NCBI GenBank assembly: GCA_038237665.1
Contig: JBBRYK010000113.1
Span: 1-6,562, forward strand
Direction: 5' to 3'
DNA: 6,562 nucleotides
Source of the DNA: JBBRYK01 sp038237665
GTDB lineage: Bacteria; Actinomycetota; Thermoleophilia; Gaiellales; Gaiellaceae
The notes beneath the pieces were generated by a model. That model had not been told where the DNA came from. It saw nothing but the letters and a program-made list of their open reading frames with translations, and made no database searches. The translations under genes were made by a program, and so were the position numbers. Positions 5,523-6,562 of the stretch are shown here, piece after piece; the first letter of the stretch is position 1, and each line of letters opens with the position of its first letter.

Positions 5523-5744
5523 ATGTACCGCGAGCAGGTGATCTGGATCCCGACCCGAACAACGGCCTTCACGGCCGTGTGCGATCAGTGCCTGAACGAC
5601 GACCACTCGACGGAGGCGTTCCTGAGCGCCCGGGTCTCCGGCTCGCTCAGGATCGACGCCCGCCACGGGTGGTGCACCTGCGTGCGCGGCCACGAGATCC
5701 GCGTCGAGCGGGCCGACGCGGCGCTTGCCGAGGTGATCAGGTGA
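5523..5744 (+). CDS. Small cysteine-containing protein, possible zinc-binding, unknown function
   Basis: A 73-residue open frame starting one base after the dnaB stop (TGAGATG), so it is probably co-transcribed and translationally coupled with dnaB. There is no ribosome-binding site of its own. Third codon positions are over 90% G/C, as in the neighbours, which supports coding. Cys20 and Cys23 (CDQC), then Cys51, Cys53 and His57 in GWCTCVRGHEIRVER, form a CxxC-n27-CxC-x3-H pattern that could bind one zinc ion in a small ribbon. The N-terminus MYREQVIWIPTRTTAFTAV may form strands. There is no signal peptide or membrane segment. I do not recognise the family. The adjacency to dnaB hints at a role in nucleic-acid metabolism, but that is guilt by association only. 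Confidence 0.7.
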   Translation: MYREQVIWIPTRTTAFTAVCDQCLNDDHSTEAFLSARVSGSLRIDARHGWCTCVRGHEIRVERADAALAEVIR

Positions 5745-5772
5745 GACGCCTGCACCTCGGCTGGTAAACCCT

Positions 5773-6252
5773 CTACTCGACGCCGCAGGATTCGCCCTCG
5801 GCGGCGCCCGGTAGGCGACCGAGCAGGCCGGCCAGCGTTTCGAGCTCCTGGCGAGTGAAGAGCTCCTCGAACAGCGAGCGAATGCCTGCGACGTGCGACG
5901 CCGAAGCCTGCGCGAGCCTCTCGCGGCCGGCCTCCGTCAGCACCGCGTAGGTCACGCGCGCATCCGACGCGCAGGTGCCCTTCTCGACGAGACCCGCTTG
6001 CTCCAGCCCGTCGAGTAACCGCGTCACCCCCGACTGAGTCAGGAGCAGGCTTCCGGCCAGGTCGACCCGGCGCAAGCGCTCCCCCTCGGCGCGCGAGAGG
6101 AGGAGCAGGGCCTCGTAATCGTTGATCGTGAGCCCGTGCTCCTGGGTGAGCTGGGCGCTGAAGACGCGACTCGCAGACGTGCAGCCGCGGAGCAGCCGAA
6201 CCCAGGCCTCCATGGCCGAATCTACTTGAGTGGTCAATACTTGTGTACTCAT
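5773..6252 (-). CDS. MarR-family transcriptional regulator
   Basis: A 159-residue protein with the MarR winged-helix layout. There is an N-terminal helix (about 12-38), then LTINDYEALLLLSRAEGERLRRVDLAGSLLLTQSGVTRLLDGLEQAGLVEKG (41-92) covering the recognition helix. The wing with the family Asp-x-Arg is in SDARVTYAVLTEAGRERL (96-113), and C-terminal dimerisation helices follow. It probably acts as a homodimer that represses the divergent YceI/FMN-reductase genes and itself. Cys24 in the first helix and Cys94 at the wing could allow redox sensing, as in OhrR-type MarR proteins, but this is inference. The start at 6252 lacks a ribosome-binding site. A Met at residue 14 (6213) is an alternative. 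It converges with the small gene ending at 5744, with a 28-bp gap and no obvious terminator. Confidence 0.9.
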   Translation of the reverse strand: MSTQVLTTQVDSAMEAWVRLLRGCTSASRVFSAQLTQEHGLTINDYEALLLLSRAEGERLRRVDLAGSLLLTQSGVTRLLDGLEQAGLVEKGTCASDARVTYAVLTEAGRERLAQASASHVAGIRSLFEELFTRQELETLAGLLGRLPGAAEGESCGVE

Positions 6253-6268
6253 GAATATTTGCTACAGT
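6241..6268 (+). promoter_or_regulatory. Candidate promoter for the yceI-like/FMN reductase unit
   Basis: TTGTGT (6241-6246) and TACAGT (6263-6268) are 16 bases apart. The -10 is preceded by TG in the extended position (TGCTACAGT, 6260-6268), nearly identical to the candidate rpsF element at 2096-2104. The CAAGTA half-sites overlap the -35 and lie just after the expected start, which would suit repression. Confidence 0.4.
6259..6264 (-). promoter_or_regulatory. Candidate leaderless -10 for the MarR gene
   Basis: On the minus strand TAGCAA ends six bases before ATG 6252, and it sits in TGTAGCA as in the other divergent region. No -35 lies at the right distance. A perfect TTGACA (6283-6278) is only 13 bases away; paired instead with AATATT (6259-6254) at 18 bases, it would start transcription inside the annotated gene and favour the later Met. 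Confidence 0.25.
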
Positions 6269-6309
6269 TGCTTGCGGTGTCAAGTATAGCGACTGACAGG
6301 AGGAGCGAC

Positions 6310-6488
6310 ATGAGCACCATTTTGACCCGGACGACGGCCCTTCCCACCGGCACGTGGAGCGTCGATCCGGTCCATTCGCGGGTCGAGTTCGCCGTCGGCT
6401 GGACTGGAACCTGCCGTTGCCGAGCGGCGACCCTGCCCTGTCGAACGACGTCGACCTCTCGGCGGATCTCTATCTGGTGAGGCGCTAA
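6310..6488 (+). pseudogene. YceI-family gene with a large internal deletion and frameshift
   Basis: The first 29 codons from ATG 6310 give a normal YceI N-terminus (LPTGTWSVDPVHSRVEFAV at 11-29), preceded by a strong ribosome-binding site AGGAGGAG (6298-6305). The frame then changes sense. In the frame of 6399-6488 the DNA encodes LDWNLPLPSGDPALSNDVDL followed by SADLYLVRR and a TAA, which matches the normal YceI C-terminus. The lipocalin-like middle, about 110-130 residues of a usual 170-190, is absent, and the two ends meet near 6396-6399 out of phase. Read straight through from 6310, translation stops at 6480 after 56 residues with a nonsense tail rich in Cys, Arg and Thr. Intact YceI proteins bind isoprenoid-like lipids. 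This remnant cannot form that barrel. An assembly error would look the same. Confidence 0.8.
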
Positions 6489-6490
6489 CA

Positions 6491-6562
6491 ATGCGCGTCC
6501 TCGCCGTGTCGGGCAGCCTGCGCCGGGACTCCTGGAACCGGAAGCTGCTCCTCGCTGCCGCC
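6491..6562 (+). CDS. NAD(P)H-dependent FMN reductase family protein, 3'-truncated by window end
   Basis: The 24 codons present give MRVLAVSGSLRRDSWNRKLL followed by LAAA. The first beta strand and the GSLRxxSxN loop are the phosphate-binding signature for FMN in the flavodoxin-fold NAD(P)H:FMN reductase/azoreductase family. The start lies two bases after the TAA of the yceI remnant, and GGTGAGG (6476-6482) sits eight bases upstream as a plausible ribosome-binding site inside that remnant. The family reduces flavins, quinones or azo compounds with NAD(P)H in the cytosol. Pairing with YceI and a MarR regulator is, from memory, a recurring arrangement, and suggests a redox or electrophile response. 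Everything after residue 24 is outside the window. Confidence 0.85.
   Translation, partial: MRVLAVSGSLRRDSWNRKLLLAAA

Larger units (their letters stand above)
6223..6287. repeat. Repeated CAAGTA half-sites, candidate MarR operator
   Basis: TACTTG occurs at 6223-6228 and 6238-6243, 15 bases apart. Its inverse CAAGTA is at 6281-6286. The second and third copies extend to a perfect 7-base inverted repeat, ATACTTG (6237-6243) and CAAGTAT (6281-6287), spaced 37 bases. They flank the start region of marR and the candidate promoter of the divergent gene, as expected for autoregulation. The two left copies also encode the repeated TQV of the regulator's first residues, so part of the repetition could be coding. 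Confidence 0.4.

Noticed and set aside
4112..5572. A 486-residue open frame antisense to dnaB
   Set aside because: It is a shadow of a high-GC gene. The sense frame encodes an unmistakable full DnaB, and the antisense product has no recognisable domain.
6310..6480. A genuine 56-residue Cys/Arg/Thr-rich small protein
   Set aside because: Its second half is an out-of-frame reading of a recognisable YceI C-terminus, so the ORF is better explained as a broken gene.

Overview
The window is a high-GC bacterial chromosome segment with about 90% G/C at third codon positions. It most resembles an Actinomycetota genome, and my guess is class Thermoleophilia or a relative. Three things point there: the gene order rpsF-ssb-rpsR-rplI-dnaB, a luciferase-like oxidoreductase of an F420-type family, and a zinc-type (C+) ribosomal protein S18. 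The class-level guess is inference.

Left part (2-2087): a 5'-truncated M20-family Zn amidohydrolase (hydantoinase/carbamoylase/allantoate amidohydrolase type) is followed on the same strand by a TIGR03842-like LLM-class oxidoreductase. Together they suggest a catabolic operon for a ring-opened ureido or amide compound. An opposing small hypothetical protein gene runs into the oxidoreductase gene, and the two stop codons share one CTAG.

Centre (2088-5744): a probable bidirectional promoter sits between the small hypothetical gene and rpsF. A structured leader, possibly an S6:S18 autoregulatory element, precedes the S6-SSB-S18-L9 operon, whose genes are tightly packed and partly overlapping. 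The 186-bp gap before dnaB holds a strong hairpin, several DnaA-box-like sequences and a candidate dnaB promoter. DnaB is complete and has no intein. One base after its stop comes a 73-residue cysteine-containing protein that I do not recognise. The block combines translation (S6, S18, L9) and replication (SSB, DnaB).

Right part (5773-6562): a MarR-family regulator is divergent from a YceI-family gene and an NAD(P)H-dependent FMN reductase, the latter cut by the window end. The intergenic region carries repeated CAAGTA half-sites that could be the MarR operator. The YceI gene is not intact: its recognisable N-terminus is joined out of frame to its recognisable C-terminus, and roughly two thirds of the domain is missing. 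I read it as an internal-deletion pseudogene or an assembly collapse.

I see no CRISPR array, transposase, tRNA, rRNA or clear new defence-type system. The most unusual items are the collapsed yceI gene, the Cys-rich gene behind dnaB, the DnaA-box-like cluster with hairpin before dnaB, and a TGCTACA element shared by two divergent promoter regions.
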